Source of the DNA: Stenopsyche tienmushanensis
Taxonomy: Eukaryota > Arthropoda > Insecta > Trichoptera > Stenopsychidae
Length of the DNA: 64,000 nt
Direction: 5' to 3'
NCBI GenBank assembly: GCA_008973525.1
Contig: WACJ01000528.1
Span: 2,108,001 to 2,172,000, forward strand
Shown: positions 14,449 to 27,031 of the stretch, piece after piece
Numbering within the stretch: position 1 is the first letter of the stretch
Layout: each line of letters begins with the position of its first letter
Made by a program: the position numbers and the translations under genes
The notes under the pieces: model-generated
The model's input: only the letters and a program-made list of their open reading frames with translations
Told to the model about the DNA's origin: nothing
The model's database searches: none

Positions 14449-15180
14449 TTTCAGGCCTACCAACCGACTGCTCGAGATCTTAACCTATCGTTAAACGTCA
14501 TTCGATATTTCGACGTCAAATATGGACGACAAAAAAAATAACATTTCTCATTTTTATTTTTAATATGTCTATATATCAAAGTAAATTTCAAATACGCTGT
14601 TTATTGCTGGAATTCTATTACATATGTCGGATTGTTTATAAAGATGTCAAAAAATCGTCGTCATTTATTTATCAGTTAAGTGCCACAAACGTCCATATAC
14701 GTCCGTTTATGAACAAAATGTATTTTTTTTAATATAATAATAATATTATATTTAATTAAATTATAAACTTATTTTCTAGCACAATTAAAAACATTTTATT
14801 CCTTCTTTTGTAATAAAAACATAAATAATATTATTAAATTTACTTTTTTTCCATGAATCCTCCCCAAAAATTCGGGATTGAAATTTTTATCTAACAGAAA
14901 TCGTACACCTCACGAGCATGATGAAGGCTACTAAATTTAGGCATTCCCGCCGAAATATGGACGCTTGGAAACAGTGGCGTAACTACTAATTGGCAAACTT
15001 AGGCGACGCCTAGGGGTAGTAACTGTATAATCTATGTATACATATATACAGTACGTATATGCTTTTCAAATTGTTATATTAACTTTTCCCTACCGGTGAT
15101 GTATTCACTACACCTCGACTCTAATAATGAGAATATCGATATGAAATATAATAGATACTAAACAAATGGACTTGTTGCAT

Positions 15181-15445
15181 ACGAGGGGTGCGCCGCGCTT
15201 CGCGAGCCCCCATTCGCAGCACCAACGCCGCTGCCGCCACGGCTGCCAACCGCCGCGGCGTATCTCGGACGGCCCAGACGGCCGCGCCGCGGGCGCAAAG
15301 CGCCGGCCGCAACGCCGGCCGCCGGAGCCCGAACAGCGGCGGACGCGCCCCCCTAACAAGGCGAGGGGGCGCAGAGTTCTTTTATCCGGTGGATCGACGA
15401 CGGCTGTCAGGCTGTCGAGCGGCGACGAGGGGAAAAACTCCATGA
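15181..15445. other. Isolated GC-rich patch
   Basis: Roughly 265 bp of very GC- and CpG-rich sequence is embedded in AT-rich DNA. It is open in several frames on both strands, as expected from composition, so the overlapping frames are not evidence of coding. It contains runs such as 'ccgcgccgcgggcgcaaagc'. It could be a first exon or CpG-rich promoter of an unseen gene, or the inside of a transposon whose end lies near 14973. No rRNA or tRNA signature is visible. Confidence 0.35.
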
Positions 15446-16048
15446 CGGGATATGAGGATAATGAATGAATCTTCAATTATTAACCACGACTACGAAGATT
15501 GCGAGGCACGTGGCCTCCATGCGGGGCGATGCGTGCGGGCCAAAATGTCCGTCGACCGCCTCCCAAGGCTGCAACAACGCTAAGGCTTTTTGGTTGCCCG
15601 CCTAACGGTTAGTCCGCGGCGGGTCTTAACAGCAAAAAGTATGGCCAGCTTAAGGCCGACCAAACTGTCGACGACAGAACATTTTGGTCCACGCAACAGA
15701 CTTATTCATAATTTTTGATCAAATTTATTAATGTAATTTCTTAAACTATTGACAATCCCGGGGATGATCTCGGGATAGTTTAATACAATCCCGAACGAAA
15801 TTTTGGCTCGGGATTAGATTCCCTAAACATTAGAGACGGGGTTGCCGTGCAAGCCTGTCGATTTCCCTTTTAATGGAAAGATTTTTTACAAGAGCGTAAT
15901 GATACTCAGCTGAATGACTCACTCCAAAATGTTCTCACGGTCAAAATCATAAGCAAATTCCTATTCAACAATCCACTTATCTTAACAACCATAGTAATGA
16001 TTTGTTTACAAAAACATACGAATGATCTACCTTTCTGGAAGTACGATT

Positions 16049-16214
16049 AGGCCCGATCCACACTATGGTGCCGTTGACGGTTCGATCTCGCTCCGGTCTC
16101 GGTCCGATCAAATATTCTTACACAAAAAACAATCAGAGTATTCACACTATCGGACCGGACCGAGACCGAGAGCGAGATCAAACCGTTACCAGCACCATAA
16201 TGTGGATCGGGCCT
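16049..16214. mobile_element. Fold-back palindromic element
   Basis: AGGCCCGATCCACACTATGG at 16049 onward is matched in inverted orientation by the sequence ending at 16214 (CCATAATGTGGATCGGGCCT). Arms of about 62 bp, with a few mismatches and small indels, flank a spacer of about 40 bp. The whole unit would fold into one long hairpin, typical of a fold-back MITE. I cannot define a target-site duplication. A small open frame runs through it in each direction, as expected for a palindrome. Confidence 0.75.
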
Positions 16215-17143
16215 TGGCATTCCCAGTTTCGATAAGGACGATGGACTATCAAAATAACCAACGACAATCACCATAAAATTCCATAACAACTGGGCAATTA
16301 AATTGTCTTCCAGAAAGATCGCTACAGGAGAAGAGGAGTATTTAGCCGAGTATAAAAGATCTCTTCCGCTCCAAGCTTCAAGTTTCGACATCTTCTACGC
16401 CTCGCAGCCGCAACCTGTCCGAAGTGAGGACATTTTATATATTTTAAATGCGACTCTAACACATTTTATGTGGGATCATTTAATCGAAACTTTCACATGT
16501 GGTGGACATCTCTGCACGATGCGACATTCGCGTGTGGATATTTTACACGGGGATTTGGAGAAGGACATTTGTTTGGATTCAAATCGTTCGTACAGAATAT
16601 CCATTGTGATATGAACTATAACACCGTCCTATTGGAATCACATGTCGTCGGTATTCATATCATCCAATTTATCCATCCAATCTGTTCGATAATTCCGCCA
16701 GACCTAAATCCTCACCAGATAGAGACTTTCTCGGGATGCATTTGGTGCTGGTCATCCGATGTGGCCCAAATCCGATACTTTTGCTAGTTCACACATCCAT
16801 TCATACAAAAATGGGTCTCATCATAACAATTTTCACATATATTTAAAAGATATTCCTATTGAAAGACCTTGTATTAGATGTGTATTCATAGATGTCATCC
16901 AAATAAACGAATATATAGAAACAAAGAGGATTGTGATGATAATTACGTGTATACGGCATGCGGTGCGCCGATGACTGATTCAAATTTCCCGCAAAAAATG
17001 TGTTAAGTACGATATGATTGTTATTAGAAATTTGACTTGTGACCGTGAAAGTTAATATGATGAGCTCAATGATCTGTTGGTTTTGGTTTTGGTGGTCGTC
17101 TAGAACAGGTCGAGTGATCCGTTTATTGCGGTAAAGGTTTGCA

Positions 17144-17419
17144 GTGGAAGTCGACAGTCGACAGTCAGCAGTCAGCAGTCAGTGTGGCGTCGACTCTCGT
17201 GAGCGGAGGCGCGTGTCGCGAGTGCCTCCTTCGCTCGGCCTCACCCTCTACCTCACCATCTGCCTCGTCTTCGGCGAGGAGCCCTCCCAAGGATTCCTAC
17301 GACACCTACCGTTGTTTCCGAAACCACGTTCGGAGTTGACTCTCGGAGAGATTTCCGAGAAAGCGACTAAGAATCGAGGAGCTGATGATTTCCCATCCGA
17401 GGATTGCACTAAAGGCTAG
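17144..17419 (+). other. Candidate orphan first exon with secretion-signal-like segment
   Basis: This 91-codon frame contains LGLTLYLTICLVFG, which resembles a signal peptide core, followed by a hydrophilic stretch ending EDCTKG. Just upstream are repeats of 'cagtcagcagtcag', including the arthropod initiator-like TCAGT. The frame closes without a clear splice donor and I recognise no family. It may be the 5' exon of an unidentified secreted protein, or chance in a moderately GC-rich patch. Confidence 0.25.
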
Positions 17420-18206
17420 GACTTGACCTATGAAAATGCATCCACTCATTTCGTCGACACGCTTCGTGAGTATGAACCATCGACATGGACCAGTTTTTGT
17501 GCCCGAACCGAATCTTAACTCATTTCCTGACCGACTTCAAATTTTGAACAATCGAGTGAACGTATTTTTTACGTTCACCAAAGTCGCTATCGAAATAACA
17601 GTACTCGCGTTTGCACAACGCTCCATAAAGAAGGCCCTCAAACGAAGACAGACGCTCGATTTGACTCAATTTTTCTGCAAATTTCCTGCAAATGCGATAT
17701 AATTCGCTTCAAACTTACAATGAAGCCCTCAACGTTGCTCTGTGCAAAGTAGCACATCGTCGCATTAACCCGAACGAAGGGCTTCACATATCGACTGTTC
17801 AAATAGCGAAAGAGATCTACCATTTTACTTTTTAAATCAGTCGACAGAACACATTTTGGACCATCGAATTTGATTGATTGGACATAATGTTACATTCGTG
17901 CCTTTGAATCTTCGCATGCATGTTCTCACTGTCGATTGACATACTTCTTCCAATTCGACATCGTTCTCTTTTCTCATCGACATTTCAACTCCGTCGACAT
18001 AATCCTAGAATTGGATTCGCTTCAGTTTCGACGTCCGCATCTACTTTCACTCGACTTCAGCGTCTGGAATTATTCTCAATGTCGTAATTTCCCGTTAGGA
18101 ATTCTATAAGCATATCAAAGAGCAGAACGGAACTATCCAGCACTCGAATGCAGTCTCGTTTTGTTTGAAATCTCTCACTGATTCGTTTTTATATATTAAT
18201 CCATCC

Positions 18207-18280
18207 CAGCAGCGGATTTACTTCATGGGGCCCTCAAAAAGTTTTTGACCCACCGCGTAATTCAAGAGATTTGACCGCGC
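18207..18280 (+). repeat. Repeat B, copy 1 (partial)
   Basis: The copy starts CAGCAGCGGATTT and continues with the family block 'ccctcaaaaagtttttgacc' and 'caccgcgtaattcaagag'. Only the left end is kept. Confidence 0.7.
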
Positions 18281-19062
18281 ACATCGATGGTCAAACATCA
18301 AAGATTTGATTTCAAGTCGATCTTGGTTTGGATATTGACGTGATTTCATTCGGGATGACCTAATGCATCTCCATGACAATGTTGATGCGCTCGTCTACTA
18401 TTCGAATTGCGTGTCAAAGCGAAGACTTTGGTTTTCATTGGTGGGACGATTTTTTGTTTTTATCTCGGTCGACCAGCTTTCAAACCAGATTCTGGCTTCT
18501 GAACGCCGAAGCCTTCCAGCTGATGTTCCAGGTCATCGGATAAATGATTCCGGTTTATTATTGCCATATTTACTTATCGTTGGGGTTATATTTGCAATTT
18601 TTACACTTCAGTATTGCTTATTACATGTTATCAGCGTACCATTGCGGTCACTGCAGTATCATCGTTTTATTTTCCTCAATATAAATATATTAAGCTGAAG
18701 AACGTCTACTTATATATTGCCATAATACAATGCCGAAAGAATGGATCGTTTTCAGTATTCCTTCTTTTTGCACGACTCATAGCTTGCCGCTTTCGTTTGG
18801 TATCTCATCCATTTTGTCATGATGAGCTTTGTCTCCTTTGTATGAACAATTGATCGAAGATCATTTTAGTCCGAGGAAATCTTCCTTGGATGACGTTCAC
18901 AGTATCGTGGCCAGAATTCCGCCGGAGACAAAACATACGACTCTTTATCTTGTACGGAAGCCCTCAATGTGATTCTTCGTCGAAGGCTAATTCTAACATA
19001 CATATCTAACATAATCTAGCATAATGATAGCAACTATTGTCTGCGAAATTTAAGGATAACCC

Positions 19063-19370
19063 CAGTGGCGGTATTTGTGAGGCCCTTGGCGCAATTTAAG
19101 TTTGAGGCCCCCCTGCATCCATTTGGTTTAACAGCCTGGGACAAATTCTGGCATTCGATTTTACTATTACGCGACATTTAGACAGAAAATGGCCTAGCTT
19201 TTCAATTAAATATTGAGATTTAAATAACGTTTTCTATATGACTGGTAAGAATGAAACCGCGTATTTCAAAGGATGAGCAATTTCTTGAATCTTGTGAATT
19301 ACGCGGTGGGACAAAAAGTTTTTGAGGCCCTCTAAAATTTATAAGGCCCAAGGCGCCATCGACACCAAAA
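19063..19370 (-). repeat. Repeat B, copy 2
   Basis: Near full length in inverted orientation: it starts CAGTGGCGG, then 'gaggcccttggcgcaattta', 'attacgcgacatttag' and the reversed block 'acgcggtgggacaaaaagtt'. Confidence 0.8.
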
Positions 19371-19804
19371 TGCCATAACGCATTGGACGGTTTCCGTATG
19401 CGTCGTGCATTTATAAATCGTTCTGTCGATGTTGACATTTTCTTAATTAATTCTAGCTTTCTTCTGCTGGGAAATCCGTCGATTGCAAATTTCGGAGGTT
19501 GCTAAACGCTCAATTAGGAGATCATTTTTCAACCTTCTGCAATGGCCATTGTTTGTCGTCCTCGTTCGGTTTGCAAGCAACTCTCCGAAATCTTCAGAAT
19601 CAAGAGCATATTTTGTTTTGTTATTAACGCCATTAACGTGTCCTCATATAGACATGTCGATTTTTCACGATATTGAGAATTTGCGCATAATAATTTTTTT
19701 GAGGCCGATTTTCACGCTTTAGTGTATTTTTTATTATTGCAATCTGTAAAAATTGTACTTTCAAAGAAACAATTATCATCAACAACTCGTTTATTCTAGA
19801 TCTT

Positions 19805-19995
19805 AACAACCCCCTTGACCCCAATTGGTTTTTCGGCCAATTTCTGCCCTTAGCCCCTCAATTTGTGCGGTTTCCTATTACAATTTCACTATTACGCGAC
19901 ATCAGGACCGAAATGAGTCTAGTTTTTTAATTGAAGATTGGTATTTTAAACACTCACGCGGTGGGTCAAAAACTTTTTGAGGCCCGTGGCGCGCT
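19805..19995 (-). repeat. Repeat B, copy 3 (partial)
   Basis: Inverted orientation. It holds 'ttcactattacgcgacat' and 'cacgcggtgggtcaaaaact' followed by 'ttttgaggcccgtggcgc'. The CAGTGGCGG end is lost. Confidence 0.7.
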
Positions 19996-20439
19996 CCAAT
20001 TCATCAAGAGAAATTTTTCACATCCTAGTTTGAATAAATAATAGTATTCTATTTGAAATTAAAAGCATGCCTTTGAAAATAAAGCACTACAAAGAATGAC
20101 CGTATTTGTACGGTCATACTCATCTAAGGGTTCATGCATCTCGATTTCGTTGATCGTCTGTCATGAAGTTCACAAAAATCGCTCAGGATGATCGTCCATT
20201 GTCTGGCGATCTCCCCGACGAACGGATCTAATTGAATTTCATTTGATGTTGATTAGAATTTTTATCGTGAAAATCTTCGCCATGAGATCCGCTGGAGCGC
20301 GGAAGTCTCACGTAGACAAATCTAGAGCGAATGATGGACTTCGCAACGCTCTGGGATTCCGCATCTTACGAAAGAGCTTTCGAAATATACAAATCGAGAC
20401 ATGCATTTATTTTGTGTCATTTTGCCTCATTTAAGGACA

Positions 20440-20762
20440 TTAATTATAGGCCTTGTCAATTTTAGGGGCCCTCAAAAAGTTTTTGATCTACTGCGTAATT
20501 CGAGGGATTCAAGAAATTGTTGAAAAATATGTTTATCCTTTTAAATACACGTTTTCACTCTTAGGCGACATTTAGAAATCGTGCTTAAAATACCAAACAT
20601 TCAATTTATAAACTAAACCGTTCACTGATCTGATGCCGCGTAATAGTAAAATCGTAATAGGGATCCGCCCATATCGAGGGCCAAATGGCAAAATTTGTCC
20701 CACCAAATATCCAAGAGGCCCTTAAACTTAAATTGCGCAAGGGCCTCCCAAGTGCCTAAATC
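20440..20762 (+). repeat. Repeat B, copy 4
   Basis: Near full length. It runs from 'aggggccctcaaaaagtttt' through 'gatgccgcgtaatagtaaaa' to 'aagtgcctaaatccg'. Confidence 0.8.
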
Positions 20763-22338
20763 CGATATAAATATCATTTTTCATACATTGGGCGGTTACT
20801 ATTGGTGATCGGGAAAGAGTCCTTCATCAGAATCAGGGTCTAATATTATATAAGGACGGGTTATGATTGTGCAAAAACATTTTTATCGGTTATTTGTACC
20901 ACACATGAATTAATTGTTTAACCGTTCAAGCGCAATGTTATATGTTTGATGCGATGAATTTCCGCGAAAATTGCGGCGCTACGATATATAGACTTTGAAC
21001 TACTATCGAAAATTGTGTACTCGATGCGGTGTCACGTTTCGCACCGTGCCTGCATTTATATTTTTATTTGTAATAATTATAAAGTGCGATTTGGCGTAAC
21101 AATCAAACTATTCTAAATTCGAACTTTCTTAAAATTACATAGACAAACATTTGAAAACAACTAATCTAGTGCCATAATTTCTGTGGCTAACCACATAATA
21201 GCATTAAGGTGGGAGTCGAAATCCGAATTAAGAAACTTTAAGAAGCAACAACCCAAAAAAAGAATTTTATCGATCTAATCAAAAGCTAATGTTGATTTTA
21301 TTGAGATATTCAAAAAATATGTCAGGGTCGGCTTTGAAAACGTGAGACGAATATATTTTTTCGTCCAACGACGATGTCGTCATCGCAATTGTTGACTCAC
21401 TGCAGGATAAAATTACAAACAGCTGATCAGGAGACGATGTAATCCTTTGTGTCTTTAAAACTTCGATCTTATCGATTGGTTGGTTTTACTGGAGAGGGCC
21501 TAGGCCCTATAGGAATCTGGTTCTGAATGACTCGACGATGACACAGACATTTTAGTCAAATCGATTCACTTTCAAAGAATATTGCGTGTCGATTTGAACC
21601 GACGATGGATGATGGTAGCTCTGTGAAAAATGCAACTTTCACTTTTTATCGGAACACAATGAAGTTGCAATGTCTCCTGCGTCGATGCACGATTTCATCA
21701 AAATATGCAATTACGCCAAATCAAGCGAGCATGTCCTTTGAAATATGTCTCCATTCGAAAATCAACAACTTTAAATAAGGACGCTCGATTTTTAAATGTC
21801 AATAAAACAACTCGTGTCTAAGATTTCCACTCATTTTTTCCCCATTTGAAAGAATATTTTATGGCATTAACTATGCAACATAGCGTCGTTCAAATGTCTG
21901 TCGCGGCTTTGCTCGGTGGCGCGTATTCGGGAGGTCTAGTTTTCGATGACTTTGAGGGCGTCCATTGTTTGCGCAACGAGTACATCGACTGATAAACTTG
22001 TCGAAACATCAAAAACATCCGCTCTAAAGACACCAAACTTCGCCGACGATTCGAGATGCAACGAGGCCTCTCGATTGCCTTGGAAAAATGTTATTTTAAT
22101 GAAAAAATATCAGTTATACAGAGGCGATGCCGTTAATTATGCGCTCATCTTTAAAAATAATCTACGGCCGTCGAGCATTTTTATCCCACACTTTTATGCG
22201 CGCACTTTTTGCATGTTATGGCCAATCGCAATTAAAACGCACACGCGTCCAAATTCGGGCGGATGTCGTTGCATGTTGTCATTCGAGACGATCAATACCG
22301 ATTTCGACACATTTCCCTAACGACGTATTCAATTATAG

Positions 22339-22605
22339 GCATTGGTGGATTTGCCTATGGGCGCGCGCCTCGAGCTTAAAAAAAAATTAGGAGGGGCCTC
22401 AAAGAATTTTCGACCCACCGCACAAATGGTTAAAATATCAACCTCCAATTAAACTGGGATCTTTTCTACCCTGATGCCGCGTTATAGTAAATTGGTAATA
22501 GAAAACCGCGCATATCGGGAGCCGAATGGCAAAATTTGTCCCACCAAAAGTCCAAGGGGCCCTCAATCTTAAATTGCGCCTAGCGCCTCTCAAATGTTAA
22601 ATGCA
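22339..22605 (+). repeat. Repeat B, copy 5, with both ends
   Basis: The left end CATTGGTGGATTT is well preserved and can be compared with the inverted right ends of other copies (CAGTGGCGGATTTAGCACT), which reveals the terminal inverted repeats. The interior has 'gatgccgcgttatagtaaat' and 'ggcaaaatttgtcccacc'. Confidence 0.75.
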
Positions 22606-22998
22606 CTTCCGATCACAAGTTTATTTAAGCTATCGGCATTTTCGCAAAGTCTTCCTACTATGACAAATTCGGTTTAAATTTTTCGATGACTTATTTCCTT
22701 CGTCGTATATTGAGTGAATCACATTAGAGCGGCGGATTCCATCTTGGGAAATGTGGACTAACGACCAAGAATATAATACATATATTGCTATGCAAACCCA
22801 TTCCTGGAGAGACCACATCCATTGAAATTGACAATAAAACTAAATGAAAACATTTTTACAAAAAATACAAACTACATTTAGAACAGTGCTCGAGAGCAAG
22901 GCTATTTGCAAAGCTGTATGTAGATATATAAACTAATTATACTTCACTTCTGTATTGTTATGAAGTTCACTGACTATCTCGTGCAAACGTCGTTCAAA

Positions 22999-23147
22999 AG
23001 GTGTTTGAACTCAAAGAAGAAATAGCTACCTTTCTCGAAGAAATTCATCACGAAGAGGCGCATTTGCGGACGAATAATAAATTTATTGTTCGTCTTGCCT
23101 ATTTGGTTGATATTTTTGGAAGGCTAAACGGTTTGAATAAATCAACC
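22999..23147 (+). mobile_element. hAT transposase fragment
   Basis: This short coding relic reads VFELKEEIATFL, then FIVRLAYLVDIFGRLNGLNK. LAYL-DIF-LN-LN is a hallmark of the hAT transposases related to ZBED/FAM200/GTF2IRD2 proteins. It is a fragment only, followed directly by repeat-A-like sequence. Confidence 0.7.
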
Positions 23148-23164
23148 ACAAATGCAACCACCAG

Positions 23165-23480
23165 GACCATAACAAGGGCGTGGCAAAGCAGGCACCCGCT
23201 CGGGCGCAACCAGGCTTGGGGCGCAAAACGCAGAATACCGATTCGGTCGAGAGTTGCACACGGTTGCCATGGGGCCTCTTCAATATCCATTCATAAGAAG
23301 GGGCTACATCCATTTCGTCTATATCATACATGTATCTCCTCATTCGCTCCATGTTGAAGGTAGCATAACCTTCGAGTTTGATTTAGAACCGTCCGAAAAG
23401 CGGACCAATTGGACATACAAACCTTGTGGCCACTCCGTCCTCTTTTAGGGCCTTTTGCGGCATTTTATATAATCTGTATG
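23165..23480 (+). repeat. Dispersed repeat A, copy 2
   Basis: It shares 'gcaaagcagg', 'gcgcaaaacgcagaatac' and 'ccttgtggccactccgtcct' with the copy at 47515-47800, and 'ccttttgcggcatttt' with all copies. Confidence 0.65.
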
Positions 23481-23784
23481 ATCACGTAATCGACGTTGTA
23501 TCTAGACATTTTTAATCACAGTATTTTTTTAAAACGGTAACCGCCATCTATACGTTTAGTCGGGTATTTTTGGGACTATCTTTGTATATTATGTATTTAA
23601 AAGAATTCATTATAATAGTATTTAATATATTGCATTTATAATAGTATTAGTTAATTTTAAATTGGATTTCCTATTGGATTGGCTAGCTTAAATTAGATTA
23701 TGTGTAATATATAATAAAATAGACTTGCTACTGGTCTATAGGCTGCTTTTAGGCACAGAAGTCGCTCGATTCGCACTTCAAAGA

Positions 23785-24078
23785 CTCAGAGGGTCACGTA
23801 AATTTTAGGGAGCCTTATTTTTTTTTACTCCGCCGCGTAATTCAAGAAATTGATTCTCATCCCTTGAAATACACGACTTCAATTTTACGCGGCATGTGGA
23901 AATCGTGGTCGAAATGCTAACCTTCAATTGAAAAATTAGGATTTCTACGGCATAATAGTGAAATCGCAATAGGAAACCGCGCATATCGATGTCAAAATTT
24001 GTCCTAGGCTGAAAAACGGAATAGGCTCAGGGGGCCCCAAATTTTAATTGCGCCAAGGGCCTCTCAAGTGCTAAATCC
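23785..24078 (+). repeat. Repeat B, copy 6
   Basis: Diverged, near full length. It has 'ccgcgtaattcaagaaattg', 'ataatagtgaaatcgcaata' and 'gcgccaagggcctctcaagt' followed by 'gctaaatcc'. Confidence 0.75.
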
Positions 24079-24140
24079 TTGCCGCAACGCAATTTTTTGT
24101 TGCCCAGTCAACAAAAAGAACACAATATTAATAAAAAGTG

Positions 24141-24478
24141 TGTTGATATTCGGATAATGACGTCACTCCCATGAGGAGTTATATAAAAGCAGGTTAAGAT
24201 CAAGGAAACAAAACTCTTCAGAGCGATAAGGATGATGCTTGTATCTTAGCTACTAAGGCAAACGCCGAGTATCATGTTTTAATTACTATGATTTTCTAAA
24301 CAACCGGACAAAAGAGTTTAAGAAAGCTCGTTATACATGTGTAAGGTTAAGAGAAAAGATCCGTGGTAGTAAGAACGATGGACTAAAACATTAAGTCGGA
24401 TAGAAAAGAGGTGCGAAGAACCCATGGACAGTCAGTTTAAAGTTTGTCTAATAAATGTTCTTTTTTATTTCTGTACCA
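24141..24478 (+). repeat. Putative solo LTR
   Basis: The unit starts TGTTGATATTCGGATAATGA, has a TATA-like 'atataaaagc' at about 24181, and a polyadenylation-like 'aataaa' near 24450 followed by a T-rich stretch, ending near 'ctgtacca'. TG...CA limits with internal promoter and poly(A) signals are the layout of a long terminal repeat, and the start resembles BEL/Pao-type LTRs as I recall them. I see no internal coding region or second LTR and no clear target duplication. Confidence 0.45.
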
Positions 24479-24559
24479 ATGGTGAATTTACCTGCAGGCG
24501 CAGAAGGCACATGCGCTTCAGGCCTCAAAAGTTATGATATATTGGTAATCGCTTTGTAG

Positions 24560-24690
24560 AGATATTCCGGTATGCCGTCCGATCTCGATGCGTTTATTCG
24601 TCACGTTATCGGTGTGAAATGCGGACCGGTTGGACACAGCATTTGTGACCACACCGTCCTCTTTAAGGGATTTTTGCGGCATTTTTGGGA
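24560..24690 (+). repeat. Dispersed repeat A, copy 3
   Basis: Contains 'gcggaccggttggacacagc', 'gtgaccacaccgtcctcttt' and 'ttttgcggcatttttgg'. It directly follows a stub that resembles the left end of repeat B (24490-24535). Confidence 0.6.
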
Positions 24691-25728
24691 ATAAATGCGT
24701 ACCCGGGGCCATCTGTACGATCACGGAAACCCCATTTTCTTCTATCTTAGATATCGTAGCATTTTTCCTCTGCTCCGATAGATGATATGCAGCGGATACG
24801 CACACACTACACTTTCGCTCTTTCTTTCCGTCCAACTGCCGCTTGGTGTTTCACTCTTCGTGGCGTTTAAGACAATTTGCCCAACCGCACCTATACAAAA
24901 CTTTTTTTTTTGGGGAGGCGTAATAGCATGAAGGTTTGGAAGCCGCTGCATTGCTGAGTGAATGATAGAAATCACATGCTGGCCTTGCCGCGACGTCAGC
25001 GGGTGATCAGCCCCGATTGTCATTGAACAAACAATGACACAATTGTGGCGCGAATATCTGTATTTTAAATAAATGTCGACGACAGCGCTCTGCGCCAGGC
25101 GTACCAACTCACATTGGAAAATGATAAAGCTGTTATTCAGGGCTAATTAGCGCCACTTTCGTTTTTTCGTTGTTTATTTATTTTCCTCTCGTAAAAATCA
25201 TATAGCATCGTTTGTCGTTCGAATGCGATTCGATTTCAAAATATTATGAATGGTGTGCCATGCCTTTCACACTAGGAAATATATCCGACGATTCGAGGTC
25301 GTCCGAGCCATCCAAAAATATCGAATCGCGCATGTCGAGATCCGCACTACGGAAATTCGCATTGCGTAATTTCTTCGGGAAAGTTAATCTTCCGAGGAAT
25401 CCGTACCGTCTATTTTCATACATATTTTTAAAAGTATTTAGCGTCCGTCACTTGACGGCGATATCGGCTATTTTTGTTGTATGCCGATCGACTTTCGTCA
25501 AAATAGAAACTCGAGTAAGTTTCCTCACAATGAAGATGTCGCATGCGAACGAAAACGCGGATGCGTAACTTCATCGATTCCATCCCAATCGAAGGACTAC
25601 GAAAAACAATGGAGAAAGAGGAAAGCGTGAGAACTCCCAACAATTACCGATCATCGCCATTATGAATGCAACTCGTACGAGCCGCACTTAATTGTCTTTT
25701 TCTTCGCATCTAAAATGAAGATCTAGAC

Positions 25729-26602
25729 CAGTGTTCCCCAACCGGTGGTCCGGGATCCAATTCCGGGGCCAAATTTCAAGAAATTCGCCATATAAAAATA
25801 TTAAATCATAACATCTTCATGCAGAAGTACGGTGGCTATTGAAAGAAAATGTTATTTCATATCCCTTTAAATTTTTAGGGAAGAAACAAAACATTTTATG
25901 TGAGAGAAACTCGGCCCTATTAGAACATTTTTTGGACGAGGAATGGATAAATAAACTCGCGTATATGGTGGACATATTTAATCTAAAAGAAATAGGGTTG
26001 ATGTATTTAAAAAGCTGGTTCTTTAAGATTGTCATGTACAAGAGGATTTATAAATGTTTCCACATTTGCAAGAATTTTTAATCGCTCCTGACGTCGACAG
26101 GAAAGGTGTTTTAAATGTAATAAGCCAACACTTAAAGGGATTGGTACCAAAATTGAATCACTATTATCTCAAAAATGACGTCCTTTAAATGTTACCAAAA
26201 ATGCTACAAAACACTACAACGTGAGTTTACGTACTAGCGTGCTATTGCTATGCTTGCTTTGTCAGGATATCCCCTTTTACCACTCAGCGTTAAAAAAAAA
26301 AAAAACGAAAAACCACATTCTGTTATGGTCAAAGTACACTTACTTTCTGAACATGTCTCGTATTAGCAAAGATACAACAGCAAGTTTTGCATTAATTTGT
26401 TGAAAAAACCCATTGTTTTTGTTAAATTTTAATGTATCAGACTGTTATATGTATATTTCTTAGTTATAATTATGTCCGTCTGTCACAATATAAGTTTTTA
26501 AAAATATTACATAAATAACCATTTTTATTTCAGTATTAGTGGTCCTCAAACATGATTCCTTTTTTTACCGGTTCGCAGGAGTAAAAAGGTTGGGGAACAC
26601 TG
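25729..26602. mobile_element. hAT element, non-autonomous, with 8-bp target duplication
   Basis: Terminal inverted repeats are CAGTGTTCCCCAACC at 25729 and its complement ending at 26602. Flanks are ATCTAGAC (25721-25728) and ATCTAGAT (26603-26610), an 8-bp duplication with one mismatch, the hAT hallmark. The 874-bp interior keeps a decayed transposase strip on the + strand around 25839-26081. It includes ALLEHFLDEEWINKLAYMVDIF, of which LAYMVDIF-L is the hAT motif. Stops and deletions show that it is not autonomous. Confidence 0.88.
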
Positions 26603-26657
26603 ATCTAGATTTAGTAAACCGATAGAAAGTCAGCACCGCATTTCAACAGCCACTGTT

Positions 26658-26919
26658 TACCCATAGGCGCAGAAGGCCTAAAAAATTCAGGGGCCTCAAA
26701 AACTTTTTGTCCCACCGCGTAGTTCAAGGGATTCAAGAGATTTATGTTAATCTTTTGAAACGCACGATTGTTCGTGTAAAAATCGTAATGCCGCGTAATA
26801 GTGAAATCGCACATATATCGAGGATCAAATGACAGAATTTGCCCCAGACTAAAAATCCGAAATGGGGCCTCTAGCTTAAATTTCGCCAAAGGCCTATCGA
26901 GTGCTAAATCCGCCACTGA
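26658..26919 (+). repeat. Repeat B, copy 7
   Basis: Near full length. It starts 'cccataggcgcagaaggcc' and ends in the intact right end GCTAAATCCGCCACTG at 26919. Confidence 0.85.
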
Positions 26920-27031
26920 TCGCGGATGAAAATATCGCGGGGGCGTCTTTCTGCCTTCTGACTTAAAATAGATAAATTTGGATACGATCGTGCGTTAGCT
27001 ACGAAACCGGTTTTAAAATTAATGATTTATA

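Noticed and set aside
15108..15476. Overlapping frames in the GC-rich patch
   Set aside because: Open on both strands through composition alone; Arg/Ala/Pro-rich without motifs.
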